Made by a program: the position numbers and the translations under genes | The notes under the pieces: generated by a model | The model's input: only the letters and a program-made list of their open reading frames with translations | What the model was told of the DNA's origin: nothing | Database searches by the model: none | NCBI GenBank assembly: GCA_016935555.1 | Contig: JAFGQR010000011.1 | Coordinates: forward strand, 85,011 to 149,010 | Length of the DNA: 64,000 bases | Origin: Verrucomicrobiota bacterium | Lineage (GTDB): Bacteria; Verrucomicrobiota; Verrucomicrobiia; Limisphaerales; JAFGQR01 | Direction: 5' to 3' | In this document: piece by piece, positions 1-8,833 of the stretch | How the letters are laid out: each line of letters starts with the position of its first letter | How positions within the stretch are numbered: the first letter of the stretch is position 1

Positions 1-291
1 CATGGCCTCGACGGCCACGTCTTCGCCGATTCCGCCGGAGACGATGATGAACGGCAGGTCGAGGCCGCTGTCCTGGGTGATCTTGAGGGCCGCCAGCGCG
101 TTGAACTCGGGCAGGTTGTAATCCGCCAGGATCACCTGCCACGGCTTGCTCGCCAGCGCCGCCTTCATCTGCCCGGCCGTTTCCACCCGGTCGAACTCGG
201 GCTCGTAGCCGCCCTGGCGCAGGATGTTCACCATCATGTGCGCGTCGAATGCCGAATCCTCCACAATCAACACACGCAACGGCCTCTTCAT
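1..291 (-). CDS. response regulator receiver domain protein (3' part cut off by window edge)
   Basis: This is the N-terminal 97 residues of a CheY-like receiver domain, read leftward and open at the window edge. The first strand ends in the acidic pair E11-D12, the predicted phospho-acceptor is D57 (in LADYNLPE), and the conserved Ser/Thr is S85 in IIVSGG. The start is the ATG at 289-291, immediately before the beta-1 strand (MKRPLRVLIVED), as expected for this fold. Many proteins with this subtype continue into PAS or kinase domains, so the output domain and the partner kinase cannot be told from what is visible. It is divergent from nusB. Confidence 0.85.
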   Translation of the reverse strand, partial: MKRPLRVLIVEDSAFDAHMMVNILRQGGYEPEFDRVETAGQMKAALASKPWQVILADYNLPEFNALAALKITQDSGLDLPFIIVSGGIGEDVAVEAM

Positions 292-364
292 ACCCGCCTC
301 GGCACCCCGGTTCCGCCGGGCCTTGTCATTCCCACACTCGTCAGCACCCCGCCACTCTAGCCTA

Positions 365-402
365 ATTCCCGGGCGCGGGAATATTTTTCTTTGCGCGCCC
401 GG
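365..402 (+). promoter_or_regulatory. two overlapping terminator-like hairpins in the nusB leader (attenuator candidate)
   Basis: Hairpin A pairs ATTCCCG (365-371) with CGGGAAT (376-382) over a 4-base loop and is followed by a run of five T (384-388), which looks like an intrinsic terminator. Hairpin B pairs CCGGGCGCG (369-377) with CGCGCCCGG (394-402), also followed by CTTTTG. The two share bases 369-377 and cannot form together. They point rightward into nusB, whose start is about 24 bases downstream, and no rightward gene precedes them in the window. Premature termination or attenuation of the nusB operon is an inference. Confidence 0.45.
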
Positions 403-425
403 CTTTTGTTGGCCATGCTGCGCGC

Positions 426-929
426 ATGGGCAAACGCCGTGAGGCGCGCGAGCGCGTGGTGCAATTTCTGTTTCAGCATGACCTGAACGCCCCGGACGAC
501 CTGGACGAGGCGCTGGGCCAGTTCTGGGAATCCCAGCGCGCCGCGGCCATTGCCCTGGACAAGGGCCGCGCCACGTGGGGCCAGCCTGTCGAGTTGCCGC
601 CACCCAGCCCCGAGGAACTGGACACGCGCGCGTTCGCCGACCCCATCATCCGGGGCGTGCTGGAGCACCGCGACGATATCGATGCCGAAATCCAGAAGCA
701 TTCCCAGCACTGGCAGCTCCACCGCATCGCCACGGTCGACCGCAATGTCCTCCGCATGGCCATCTACGAAATGCGCCACCGCGACGACATCCCCCCGGTC
801 GTCAGCATCAACGAGGCCGTCGACATCGCCAAGAAGTATTCCACCGAGGACAGCGGCAAGTTCGTCAACGGCATCCTCGACAGCATCCGCAAGGAACTCA
901 TGCGCCCCGCGCGCCTCGTAAACCCATGA
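426..929 (+). CDS. nusB: transcription antitermination factor NusB
   Basis: This is a 167-residue protein with the all-helical NusB fold. The start MGKRREARERVVQFLFQ is the typical arginine-rich NusB opening, and the C-terminal signature NEAVDIAKKYSTEDSGKFVNG (with NGILD following) is diagnostic. NusB binds boxA RNA with NusE/S10 and supports antitermination on rRNA operons. Compared with short homologues it has an acidic/proline-rich stretch at about residues 45-75 between helices, as seen in several deep-branching phyla. It heads a rightward group with the PHP gene and ftsY, and a possible attenuator lies just upstream. Confidence 0.95.
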   Translation: MGKRREARERVVQFLFQHDLNAPDDLDEALGQFWESQRAAAIALDKGRATWGQPVELPPPSPEELDTRAFADPIIRGVLEHRDDIDAEIQKHSQHWQLHRIATVDRNVLRMAIYEMRHRDDIPPVVSINEAVDIAKKYSTEDSGKFVNGILDSIRKELMRPARLVNP

Positions 930-977
930 AACGGCCCGCCTTTCCTGACCCGCGCGCCGCCGCGCCCTTTGTCCCCC

Positions 978-1862
978 ATGCCCGCTGACCTCCATCTGCA
1001 CTCGTGCTTCTCCGACGGCACCTTCACGCCGGAGGAAATCGCCGCCGAAGCCCATCGGGCCGGGTTGCAGACCATTGCCTTGACCGACCACGATACCACC
1101 GAAGGCTGTCCGCGGGCGGCGGCGGCGTGCGCTGCGCTGGGGCTCGAATGCATGGCCGCCGCGGAGTTGACCGCCGAGACCGACGGCGCGGAAATCCACC
1201 TGTTGGGCTATTACCTGGACCCGGAAAGCGCCCCGCTTCGCGCGGCGTTCGCCCGGTTCCAGGAAGTACGCCAGCAGCGCATCCGGGACATCGTCGCGAA
1301 ACTCAACGCGCTGGGCGTTCCGTTGCCCGTCGACCGTGTTCTTGCGCTGGCCCATTGCCGCGCTCCGGGCCGGCCCCACGTCGCCCGCGCCCTTGTCGAG
1401 GCCGGCTTGTGCCGGAATGCGGACGACGCGTTCGACCGGTTTTTGAAGAAGGGCAAGCCCGCCTGGGTGCCCAAGTTCAAGATGGCCACCGCGGAGGTTA
1501 TCCGTCTGATTCACGAGGCGGGCGGCCTGGCCGTCATGGCTCATCCCGGGTTGACCCGGGCTGACGAGCGGATTCCGCAGTTGGTGGGCGAGGGGCTGGA
1601 CGGCATCGAGTGTTATCACACCCGGCACTCGGCGGCGGCCACGGAGTATTACCGCCAGGTGGCCGAGCATCACGGCGTGCTCGTGACCGGCGGCTCGGAT
1701 TGTCACGGCCTCAGCAAGGGCAAGCCCCTCATTGGCACCGTCCGATTGCCGGACCGCGATGTGGCCCGGCTCCGGGAACGCTTCCTGCAACGGGCCGCCG
1801 GGCGCGGGTTTCTGCTCGCCGGCGCCCCGGGTGTCACCCCCGGCCTTGCGCCTCCGCACTGA
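978..1862 (+). CDS. PHP-domain phosphoesterase (RNase AM/YciV-TrpH type)
   Basis: This is a 294-residue PHP (polymerase and histidinol phosphatase) protein. The ATG at 978 places the first metal motif DLHLHS at residues 3-8. A TTG slightly upstream (969) could also start it but would only add three residues. Further metal ligands are visible in LTDHDTT, the HCRAPGRPHVARAL segment typical of the YciV/TrpH branch, MAHPG and the C-terminal GSDCHG. Members of this branch are 5'-3' nucleases or 3',5'-nucleoside bisphosphate phosphatases acting on small nucleic-acid fragments, so a role in RNA turnover beside nusB is plausible. The stop is one base before ftsY, implying co-transcription. Confidence 0.88.
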   Translation: MPADLHLHSCFSDGTFTPEEIAAEAHRAGLQTIALTDHDTTEGCPRAAAACAALGLECMAAAELTAETDGAEIHLLGYYLDPESAPLRAAFARFQEVRQQRIRDIVAKLNALGVPLPVDRVLALAHCRAPGRPHVARALVEAGLCRNADDAFDRFLKKGKPAWVPKFKMATAEVIRLIHEAGGLAVMAHPGLTRADERIPQLVGEGLDGIECYHTRHSAAATEYYRQVAEHHGVLVTGGSDCHGLSKGKPLIGTVRLPDRDVARLRERFLQRAAGRGFLLAGAPGVTPGLAPPH

Positions 1863-1863
1863 C

Positions 1864-2778
1864 ATGGGCTTGTTCGATCGCTTCAAGTCGGGTCTGCACA
1901 AGACCCATTCGCATCTCGTCCACGAGATCAAACGCATCGTCACGCTGTCGCCCAGGCTGTCGGGCGGTTCCCTCGAGGAACTCGAAGCCGTGCTGCTGGG
2001 CGCCGACCTCGGCACGGCCATGACCTCCCGCATCCTCGCCGCCGTCCGGCAGGCCTACGAATCCCAGGGCCGCTCCGGTCTCGACGTCTTCGACATTGCC
2101 CGCTACGAAGTCGAGAACGCGTTCGCCGCCCATCCGCGCGGACTCCCGGCCTCTGGGGCCGGCCCCACCGTCATTTCCCTCGTCGGCGTCAACGGCACCG
2201 GCAAGACCACCACCGCCGCCAAGCTCGCCCACTACGTTCAGGGCCTGGGCCGCACGGCCATGCTGGCGGCCTGCGACACCTTCCGCGCCGCCGCCATCGA
2301 GCAGCTCAAGCTCTGGGGGCAGCGCGTTCACACGCCCGTCATTTGCGGCGCCCACAGCGCCGACCCGGCCGCCGTCGCCCATGACGCCGTCGCGGCCGCC
2401 CAGTCCCGGGGCGTGGATTATCTTTTTGTCGACACCGCGGGCCGGCAGCACACCCGGCAGAACCTCATGCAGGAACTGCAAAAGGTGCATCGCGTCATGG
2501 ACAAGAAACTGCCGGGCGCACCCCACGAGGTGTGGCTGGTGCTGGACGCCTCCACCGGCATGAACGCGGTCAGCCAGGCCCGCGAGTTCCACAGGATCGT
2601 TTCCCTCACCGGGCTCATCGTCACCAAGCTCGACGGCACCAGCAAGGGCGGCATGGTTGTCGCCATCCACCAGGAACTGCGGCTGCCCGTCCAATTCGTC
2701 GGCCTCGGCGAACAGCCCGACGACCTTCAGCCGTTCGATCCGAAGCCGTTCGCCGCCGCCATGTTTCAGGTGCCGTAG
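1864..2778 (+). CDS. ftsY: signal recognition particle receptor FtsY
   Basis: This 304-residue SRP-family GTPase is the membrane-associated receptor that docks SRP-ribosome complexes at the translocon. The ATG at 1864 gives MGLFDRFKSGL, the short amphipathic N-terminus found in FtsY proteins lacking a long acidic A domain. The helical N domain spans about residues 20-95. The G domain follows with G1 GVNGTGKT (108-115), CDTFRAAA, the DTAGR motif (190-194), TKLDGTSKGG (254-263) and GLGEQPDDLQPF near the C-terminus. It starts one base after the PHP stop codon, so the two are probably translated from one message. Lack of the M domain separates it from Ffh. Confidence 0.96.
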   Translation: MGLFDRFKSGLHKTHSHLVHEIKRIVTLSPRLSGGSLEELEAVLLGADLGTAMTSRILAAVRQAYESQGRSGLDVFDIARYEVENAFAAHPRGLPASGAGPTVISLVGVNGTGKTTTAAKLAHYVQGLGRTAMLAACDTFRAAAIEQLKLWGQRVHTPVICGAHSADPAAVAHDAVAAAQSRGVDYLFVDTAGRQHTRQNLMQELQKVHRVMDKKLPGAPHEVWLVLDASTGMNAVSQAREFHRIVSLTGLIVTKLDGTSKGGMVVAIHQELRLPVQFVGLGEQPDDLQPFDPKPFAAAMFQVP

Positions 2779-2991
2779 CGCGACACGGCCGACCGCCATG
2801 CGCTCACGCCCCCGCATCCCCATCGACTTCCCGCCGCCTGCCGCCGCGCCGCCCGGGAGGTCGAGGTGCGGCCGGTCCCCGTGGCATCCTCGATCGTGCT
2901 GCGGAATGGCCGGCGCCGGCACCGTCTCCAGGGGGTGCGGGTTGTGCGGCGTCGCCGGCGGCCATGCCGTTGAGATCGCCGGCGGGAGCCT

Positions 2992-4116
2992 TTGAACTCG
3001 ACCCACGACATCGTTTTCATGCGCCTGGCCCTGCGCCTGGCCCGGCGCGGTTTTGGACGCACCTCGCCCAACCCCATGGTGGGCGCCGTCCTGGTCCGGC
3101 GCGGGCAAATCCTGGGCCGGGGCTGGCACCGCCGCGCCGGCCAGCCCCACGCCGAAATCGAGGCGCTCCGCGACGCGCGCCGCCGCGGCCATCGCGCCGC
3201 CGGCGCCACGCTCTACGTCACCCTTGAACCGTGCAGCACCCGCGGGCGCACTCCGCCGTGCACAGACGCCATCCTCGCCGCCCGCATCCGCCGCGTCGTG
3301 GCTGGGGCCACCGATCCGAACCCGGCCCACGCCGGGCGCGGGTTCCGCCTGTTGGAGCGCGCGGGGGTTGACGTGCTGCACGGGGTGCTGGCCGGGGAGT
3401 GCGCGCGGCTGAACGAGTCGTTCAACCATTGGATTGTGCACCGCACTCCGTGGGTCGTTCTGAAGGCGGCCATGACCCTCGACGGGAAAATCGCCACCGC
3501 GCGCGGCGAGTCGAAATGGATCACCGGCGAACGGGCCCGCGCCTTCGCCATGCGCCTGCGCCACGGCGCCGATGCCGTCCTGGTCGGCGTCCGCACCGTG
3601 CTTGCCGACAACCCCCGCTTGACACTTCGAAACCCGCGTTTCCCGAACGCGCCGGCGCCCGGCAAGGCGCTCCGCCGCATCATCCTCGATCCGCGCGCCC
3701 GCACGGCGCTCGACGCGCGGGTGGTGAGCGATGCGTGGGCGGCCCTGACCACGGTGGTTGTGGCGGCATCGGCGCCGGCAGGGCGGGTGGCGGCGCTGGC
3801 GCGCAAGGTCCGCGTGCTCCGTGCCCCCGTGCGCGCCGGCCGGTTCGATCTCCCCTGGCTCCTGCGGCGGCTGGGGGCCGAAGACGTCACCAGCCTCCTC
3901 GTGGAAGGCGGTGGCGACACGCACGCTGCCTTCCTGGAACGCGGCTTGGCGCACCGCATCGCGTTCTTCTACGCCCCCAAAATCCTGGGCGGACGCGACG
4001 CCATTCCGGCCGTGGGGGGGCGGGGTGCGCGGCGCCTGGCCGAGCTGCACCCGCTTCGCAAGGTCGAGTGGCGCCGGTTCGGACCCGACCTGCTGCTGAC
4101 GGCGCGCGTCGGTTGA
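2992..4116 (+). CDS. ribD: bifunctional riboflavin biosynthesis protein RibD
   Basis: This 374-residue protein carries the pyrimidine deaminase (steps on the GTP-derived diaminohydroxy-pyrimidine) and the NADPH-dependent reductase of riboflavin synthesis. The deaminase zinc site is clear: HAE at 53-55, and C81 and C90 in EPCSTRGRTPPC. The reductase half begins near VVLKAAMTLDGKIA and ends with LLVEGGGDTHAAFLE and a short C-terminal tail. The start is assigned to TTG 2992 because homologues begin a few residues before FMRLALRLARRG and an in-frame stop lies at 2971; the ATG at 3019 is the alternative. The 213 bases separating it from ftsY hold no clear gene. Confidence 0.93.
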   Translation: MNSTHDIVFMRLALRLARRGFGRTSPNPMVGAVLVRRGQILGRGWHRRAGQPHAEIEALRDARRRGHRAAGATLYVTLEPCSTRGRTPPCTDAILAARIRRVVAGATDPNPAHAGRGFRLLERAGVDVLHGVLAGECARLNESFNHWIVHRTPWVVLKAAMTLDGKIATARGESKWITGERARAFAMRLRHGADAVLVGVRTVLADNPRLTLRNPRFPNAPAPGKALRRIILDPRARTALDARVVSDAWAALTTVVVAASAPAGRVAALARKVRVLRAPVRAGRFDLPWLLRRLGAEDVTSLLVEGGGDTHAAFLERGLAHRIAFFYAPKILGGRDAIPAVGGRGARRLAELHPLRKVEWRRFGPDLLLTARVG

Positions 4117-4193
4117 TGTGCGGCGTCGTGGTGGCGCGGGGTTCCCGCGAGGCCCGTCCCGAACCCGCGGGCGCGGCTTCGTCGCGTCTCGTG

Positions 4194-4213
4194 GCGCCGG
4201 GCGATTCCGGCGC
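4194..4213. terminator. hairpin between convergent ribD and PHP gene
   Basis: GCGCCGG (4194-4200) and CCGGCGC (4207-4213) form a 7-bp GC stem with a 6-base loop between two convergent genes. There is no clear T-run on either side, so a role in bidirectional termination is only suggested by position. Confidence 0.3.
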
Positions 4214-4245
4214 AACGAATGCGCCACCGATGGCGGGACACCCCG

Positions 4246-5046
4246 CTACAGCGGCTCAAGCCGGCGCTGTCGTCCGGCGAACCGGCAGCCGTGGGTGTAA
4301 CCGCAGTCGCGCGCCAACTGAGCCGCTTGGGCGAGGTTCGCCCCCACCTCGGCCACGGCGTGGGCGTCCGAGCCAAACGTGATTGGAACCTGCGCCTGGG
4401 CCATCCGTTGAAGCAGGTCGGGGGCGGGGTAGATTTCGCGGCAATCCTTGCGCAGGCCGGCGGTGTTCAGCTCGACCGCCACCGCGGTCGCGCAAGCCGC
4501 ACGCAAAAACCGGTCAAACCACGGACGGCAATCGGCCCGGGGACGGAACCCGAACTTTTTGGGAAGGTCGGCGTGGCCGATGATGTCGAAAAGGCCGCTG
4601 GCGGCGGCGCGGGTGAGGCGGTCGAAGTAGAGGGCCCAGACCTCGTCGGGGTCGCGCCGGTGCCATTCGGACAGGCGGCCGGGGTCATCGATGGCCCAGG
4701 TGTCGGACACGTAATGGACGGAGCCGATCAGGTAATCCCACGCGTGACGCGCGGCCAGATCGCGAATCCACGCTTCCTGGCCGGGCACGTAATCCACTTC
4801 CAGCGCCAGCCGGATGGCCAGCCGCGGGTGGTCGCGGCGGGCGCGCTGGACGCTTTCGACATACTCGCCAAGCTGATCGGCCCGCATTCGCCAGTTGTCG
4901 AAATCGTCGCGGGGCATCGGCGAGTGGTCGGCGAAGCCGATTTCCGGCAGGCCAAGGGCGAGCGCGCGGGCTGCGTATTCGGCGGGCGTGCCGGTGGCGT
5001 GGCGGCACAAGGGGGTGTGCAGGTGATAGTCCGCGGGGAGGCGCAT
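4246..5046 (-). CDS. histidinol-phosphatase of the PHP family (HisK/HisJ-like)
   Basis: This protein of about 266 residues has the full set of PHP metal motifs: DYHLHTPLCRHA at the N-terminus, FADHSP, EVDYVPG, GSVHYV, IGHADLPKKFG and SDAH near the end. This order matches the PHP-type histidinol-phosphatase that removes phosphate from L-histidinol phosphate in histidine synthesis. The ATG at 5046 puts the first motif at about residue 6; an ATG ten codons upstream is possible but would add a basic stretch and overlap the spacer. It lies 26 bases after the TPR gene on the same strand. No other his genes are nearby, so a related phosphoesterase role is not excluded. Confidence 0.85.
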   Translation of the reverse strand: MRLPADYHLHTPLCRHATGTPAEYAARALALGLPEIGFADHSPMPRDDFDNWRMRADQLGEYVESVQRARRDHPRLAIRLALEVDYVPGQEAWIRDLAARHAWDYLIGSVHYVSDTWAIDDPGRLSEWHRRDPDEVWALYFDRLTRAAASGLFDIIGHADLPKKFGFRPRADCRPWFDRFLRAACATAVAVELNTAGLRKDCREIYPAPDLLQRMAQAQVPITFGSDAHAVAEVGANLAQAAQLARDCGYTHGCRFAGRQRRLEPL

Positions 5047-5072
5047 GCGGCGGCGGGGGGGGGCCGTGCGTC

Positions 5073-6464
5073 TCAAGGCCGGTTGGAGTAGTAGGCATCG
5101 ACCTTGGCGCCAACGTCTCGATAGCCGATATCGATCTCGTAGATTTGCTTGAACTGTTCGATGGCTTCCTCGGTTTTGCCCATCGATTCGAGCACGCAGC
5201 CGAGGTTGTAGATCATTTCCTTCTTCTCGTCGTCAAAGACCTGTTTCTCGCGCAGGGCTTCCTGGAGTTTGCGTGCGGCCATGTCGTTCATGCCGCGTTT
5301 TGCGAAGCACTGGGCGAGGAGGTTCATGGCCTGGAGCTTGCGCTGGGGGTTGGCCTGGGCCTTTTGGAGCTCCTGGATCGCCTCACTGGCTTTGCCCGCC
5401 TCGAACAGCATGCTGCCCAGTTCGTAACGGAATTGCAGGTCGGTCGGATAACGCTCCACACGCGCGCGGCATTCGGACAGCCGGAACTCGGTCCGCTCGG
5501 CCTGCAGCCGGGCCAGCTGCTCGGCGTAATCGGGCGCGTTGGCATCGAGCCCCTCGATGGCGTGGTCGAACTTCCGAAGTGTGGTTTCGGCGATGGCCTT
5601 CTCGAGCGACGCGTCGGCGCCGGCGCCGGCGTTTTGGATGCGGCGGTAATACTCGAGCGCGCGGTCAAACTGGTGTTTCTGCGTATACAACTCGGCAATG
5701 TTGCGCAGCAACTTCAGGTTGTTGGGTTCGTGGGCCAGACGAGCCTCGTATTCCCCGATCAGCCGCGACGCAACATCCTCGGTCTTGACCTCGCGTTTTT
5801 CCTGCTCCAGCGCGACCGCCTCGTCCTTGTCTTTCAGAATGTCCCGGTAGGACCCCGACCCGTCCGCAAGGCTGTCGTAGCCCCCCTCCTGCAGGGTGCG
5901 CTTGGCCGAAAGATCCTTCAGCCCCTGTTGAACTTCGGGCTTGTCCGGATACTGCCGCGCAAGCTCGGCGTAGATGGATTCGGCTTTGGGGATTTGGCCG
6001 CAGCGCGCCAGGGCCTCCGCATACTGCATGGCCAGCTCGAAGTCCTTGGTGCTGCCTTTCAGCAGAATCTCCAGCGACAAGCACGCCGTCCGCGGGAAAT
6101 CCGCCACCAGCGCCGCTTCGGCCACCATCCGGTGCGCCGCCGCGTTGGCCGGATCGCTGTTGAGGATCTGCTCCAAAATCCCCAGCGCTTCCACCGGATT
6201 CTTCTGCAGGGCCAGTTTGGCTTTCGCAAGATTGGGATTGGCCCCCCCAAACACCTTCTTGAAAAACGAGGTCGAACCCCCGCTTTTCTTGAACTGCGCC
6301 GCGCGCAGGCTCTGACGACCATCGAAAAAACCGGGCTCGCGCGCCAGGACCTGGTTGAAAAACACAATGGCATATTCGTAGTTCTGCCGCTGCAAGGCGG
6401 CCATGCCCTTCTGAAAGAGCTCCCGCAGGTCCCGCGGGATTTCATTAATGGTCTTTTCTGACAT
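5073..6464 (-). CDS. tetratricopeptide-repeat protein
   Basis: This is a 463-residue soluble protein made largely of TPR helices, with repeats such as NYEYAIVFFNQVLAREP, PDKPEVQQGLKDL, NLKLLRNIAELYTQKHQFDRALEYYRRI and MIYNLGCVLESMGKTEEAIEQFKQIYEID. No signal peptide or membrane segment is seen, so a cytoplasmic scaffold is likely. The start is the ATG at 6464 (MSEKTINEIPRDLRELFQKG), since the reading upstream of it is basic and unlike a protein start. It precedes the histidinol-phosphatase-like gene by 26 bases and probably shares its transcript. The binding partner is unknown. Confidence 0.88.
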   Translation of the reverse strand: MSEKTINEIPRDLRELFQKGMAALQRQNYEYAIVFFNQVLAREPGFFDGRQSLRAAQFKKSGGSTSFFKKVFGGANPNLAKAKLALQKNPVEALGILEQILNSDPANAAAHRMVAEAALVADFPRTACLSLEILLKGSTKDFELAMQYAEALARCGQIPKAESIYAELARQYPDKPEVQQGLKDLSAKRTLQEGGYDSLADGSGSYRDILKDKDEAVALEQEKREVKTEDVASRLIGEYEARLAHEPNNLKLLRNIAELYTQKHQFDRALEYYRRIQNAGAGADASLEKAIAETTLRKFDHAIEGLDANAPDYAEQLARLQAERTEFRLSECRARVERYPTDLQFRYELGSMLFEAGKASEAIQELQKAQANPQRKLQAMNLLAQCFAKRGMNDMAARKLQEALREKQVFDDEKKEMIYNLGCVLESMGKTEEAIEQFKQIYEIDIGYRDVGAKVDAYYSNRP

Positions 6465-6567
6465 GCGCCGAGCATAGCCGCCGCCCCGCAAAAATCCATA
6501 GAAAATCCAGACCGCGCCCCGCCGGCTTTTTCTTGCGGCCCCGCTGCCGCCGGGCAATTCTCGGCTC

Positions 6568-8721
6568 ATGAAACCTGCCTTCGCGAACCGCATCCTCCGG
6601 ACTGTCATGGCGCCGCGCATGAACGCTGTCGTGCTTGCTGTCCTGCCGTGGTTCGGCTGCTCTCTGGCGGCTGCGGCCGGTGCGGCGCCCGACAGCACGT
6701 GGCCCCAGCCCTATTCGGTGAAGCGCGACAACGCCGCCGGAACGCTGACCCTGGCCACGCCGTTCCACGCCGTCGCCCACAACCTGAAACGCGGCGGCGC
6801 CATCGACCGCATCACCCTCAACCACGGCAGGGCGGACACTCTGCTGGTGCGCCCGATCGGCACCTGGGTTCGCGATTCGAACGGCGGCCTGTGGAGCGAC
6901 CTGAACGATCACGCGCCCCACCTCGCCCAACGCCGCGAAGGCCTGAACGAAATCGTCACGGTGACGGGCGCACTGGCCGACGAACGCGGGCGCGCGTCGG
7001 GCGTGCGGGTGAAGACCACGTTCGAGCATCGATGGGGCTACGTGAAGGTTCACAAGGAATTCCTCGTCCCCACCGGCGGTTTCGCCGCGCTCGAGGTGTG
7101 CCCGTTCTCGACCACGCTCGCCCCCGGCCTCACGCACTACGGCTACCGGGAAGGCATCACGGAAGACGAGGGCGCACCCGCCTTTTCCTTCGGCAGCAAC
7201 CGCTGGCGGGAATTGCGTTCCGGCCAGCCTGGCGACCCGCCACTCCAAACCCGCTTCGTGCCCCGGTCGATGATCTTCGCCGATCCCGGCGTTGAGGGCG
7301 TCGAATGGTTTGTCGGTTCCAATCTCGCGCCATGGGATCTGCAGCTCGCCGGGCACCGCGGCCGCGCCCGATGCGCCATTGAGCTCAGCCAGGATCCTCC
7401 CGGGCTGGCCCTCACCATCGCGCCATTCTCGAGCACCAACCGCACCATCCTCCTGACGAACGGCTGCGCGTTCGACTATTGCGTCGCGGTCCCGCTGCTC
7501 GAAGGCCATGCCTGGAAACCCTGGATCCACACCTCGTTCAATCGCAACAAGGGCCGCTGGGTCACCGAGGACGAGATCCGGCGCTGGGCGGAGCAGGGTT
7601 ACCAGACCGTTCACTGCCACAACGACGGCGATTACGACGACGATGGCCTGTTCTGGCGCGACGGCGCCTACCCGCCGTATCCGGACATGGACGCTTACGA
7701 CAAGGTGCTGAACACGTGCCGCAGCGTGGGCATCCGCACCGCCACCTACTTCTCCAACAAGGAACTGCACCCCAGCACCCGCGAGTTTCAAACCCACGGC
7801 GCCGCGTGGGGCCGGATGAACCGCCGGGGAGATCTTCAGCACAATTTCTTCCGCGGCCAAAGCGAGTTTGGCGCGCAGATGTGCCTGCGGTCGGGCTGGG
7901 CGGACTTTCTCAAACACTCAATCGATCGTGTGCTCCGCAATCATCCCCTGGACGGTGTCTATTACGACTGGAACGTCGCCCTGGGGTGCTGCAACCCGTT
8001 GCACGAGGGCAAGGCCACCAACGCCCCGGCCCAGGGCCACTGGGACATGGACGAACTGCTCGACCTGATGGAGTGGACACGGCAGCGCGTCGGGCCGAAG
8101 GGCCTCATCATCATCCACAACACCACCACCCCCATGTTCGCCCTCGAGAACTTCGCCAATCATGTCGTGGCCACCGAATGGGGCTACCGGCAGTGGACCA
8201 ACCGCGCGCCCGATCTCGATGACCTGCCCCTCGAATGGTCGCTGGCCGGCGCCCGCTCGCGCGGCGTGATCAGCTACGGCACCATCCACCCCCAGGCTCC
8301 GCGAAGGCTGCACCGCCAGTTCGCGCTCCGGGCTTTCCTCGGTGGCGTCACCCCCTGGCCCGCCAGCCCGGAAACCTTCGACCTGTTGTCCCTGCTCAAA
8401 CCCCTGCACCCCATCGATCGCTACCGCTTTGCCGATTGGCGCAACAACGCCGTCACTCTCTCCCACCCACGCTGTGCCTCGGCAATCTACTCCCGCCCCG
8501 GCGACGCCGGTGTCCTCCTGGCCAACCTCGATGAGCAGGAGCATCGTGTGACCTGCGTGTTGCATCCGGAAAAGTTGCCGCACCCCTTGAAACGCCCGAC
8601 CTCCGCCTCCATGCTGCCGCCCGCGGGCGACGGCGTCCCTCTGGACATCGGCCAGTGGCTCCGCGGCGGAATCCCCATCCGCCTCCCGGGCGACGGCGCC
8701 GTCCTCATCCGGGTGCGATAA
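6568..8721 (+). CDS. secreted glycoside-hydrolase-like protein (TIM-barrel, GH36/DUF6259-like)
   Basis: This 717-residue exported protein has a signal peptide around residues 18-40 (MNAVVLAVLPWFGCSLAAAAGA), a beta-rich N-terminal half and a predicted barrel starting near WKPWIHTSFNRNKGRW. Motifs suited to a retaining glycosidase-like active site include HCHNDGDYDDD, the strand DGVYYDWN with a candidate catalytic Asp, and ATEWGYRQW. The C-terminal part (GVLLANLDEQEHRVTCVLHPEK) looks like the beta-sandwich that closes such enzymes. The start could be the ATG at 6568 or internal ATGs at 6607 or 6619, which fit a signal peptide better. The substrate is unknown; neighbouring sulfatase and rhamnosidase genes fit polysaccharide use. 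Confidence 0.6.
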   Translation: MKPAFANRILRTVMAPRMNAVVLAVLPWFGCSLAAAAGAAPDSTWPQPYSVKRDNAAGTLTLATPFHAVAHNLKRGGAIDRITLNHGRADTLLVRPIGTWVRDSNGGLWSDLNDHAPHLAQRREGLNEIVTVTGALADERGRASGVRVKTTFEHRWGYVKVHKEFLVPTGGFAALEVCPFSTTLAPGLTHYGYREGITEDEGAPAFSFGSNRWRELRSGQPGDPPLQTRFVPRSMIFADPGVEGVEWFVGSNLAPWDLQLAGHRGRARCAIELSQDPPGLALTIAPFSSTNRTILLTNGCAFDYCVAVPLLEGHAWKPWIHTSFNRNKGRWVTEDEIRRWAEQGYQTVHCHNDGDYDDDGLFWRDGAYPPYPDMDAYDKVLNTCRSVGIRTATYFSNKELHPSTREFQTHGAAWGRMNRRGDLQHNFFRGQSEFGAQMCLRSGWADFLKHSIDRVLRNHPLDGVYYDWNVALGCCNPLHEGKATNAPAQGHWDMDELLDLMEWTRQRVGPKGLIIIHNTTTPMFALENFANHVVATEWGYRQWTNRAPDLDDLPLEWSLAGARSRGVISYGTIHPQAPRRLHRQFALRAFLGGVTPWPASPETFDLLSLLKPLHPIDRYRFADWRNNAVTLSHPRCASAIYSRPGDAGVLLANLDEQEHRVTCVLHPEKLPHPLKRPTSASMLPPAGDGVPLDIGQWLRGGIPIRLPGDGAVLIRVR

Positions 8722-8833
8722 GCCGTGCGCGCGGCGTCGCCGCAGCGAGGCGAAGGCTTGACCCGCGGAGGGATTGGAGGTTGAGTCGGCCCGTGATCGC
8801 CGCGCAATCCAGCGTCGTCCCCCACAGACCACC

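Noticed and set aside
1834..4227. Long leftward open frame of nearly 800 codons opposite ftsY and ribD
   Set aside because: Its reading is Arg/Gly/Pro-rich with no family motif, and it lies opposite two proteins with clear catalytic motifs. High G+C produces such antisense frames.
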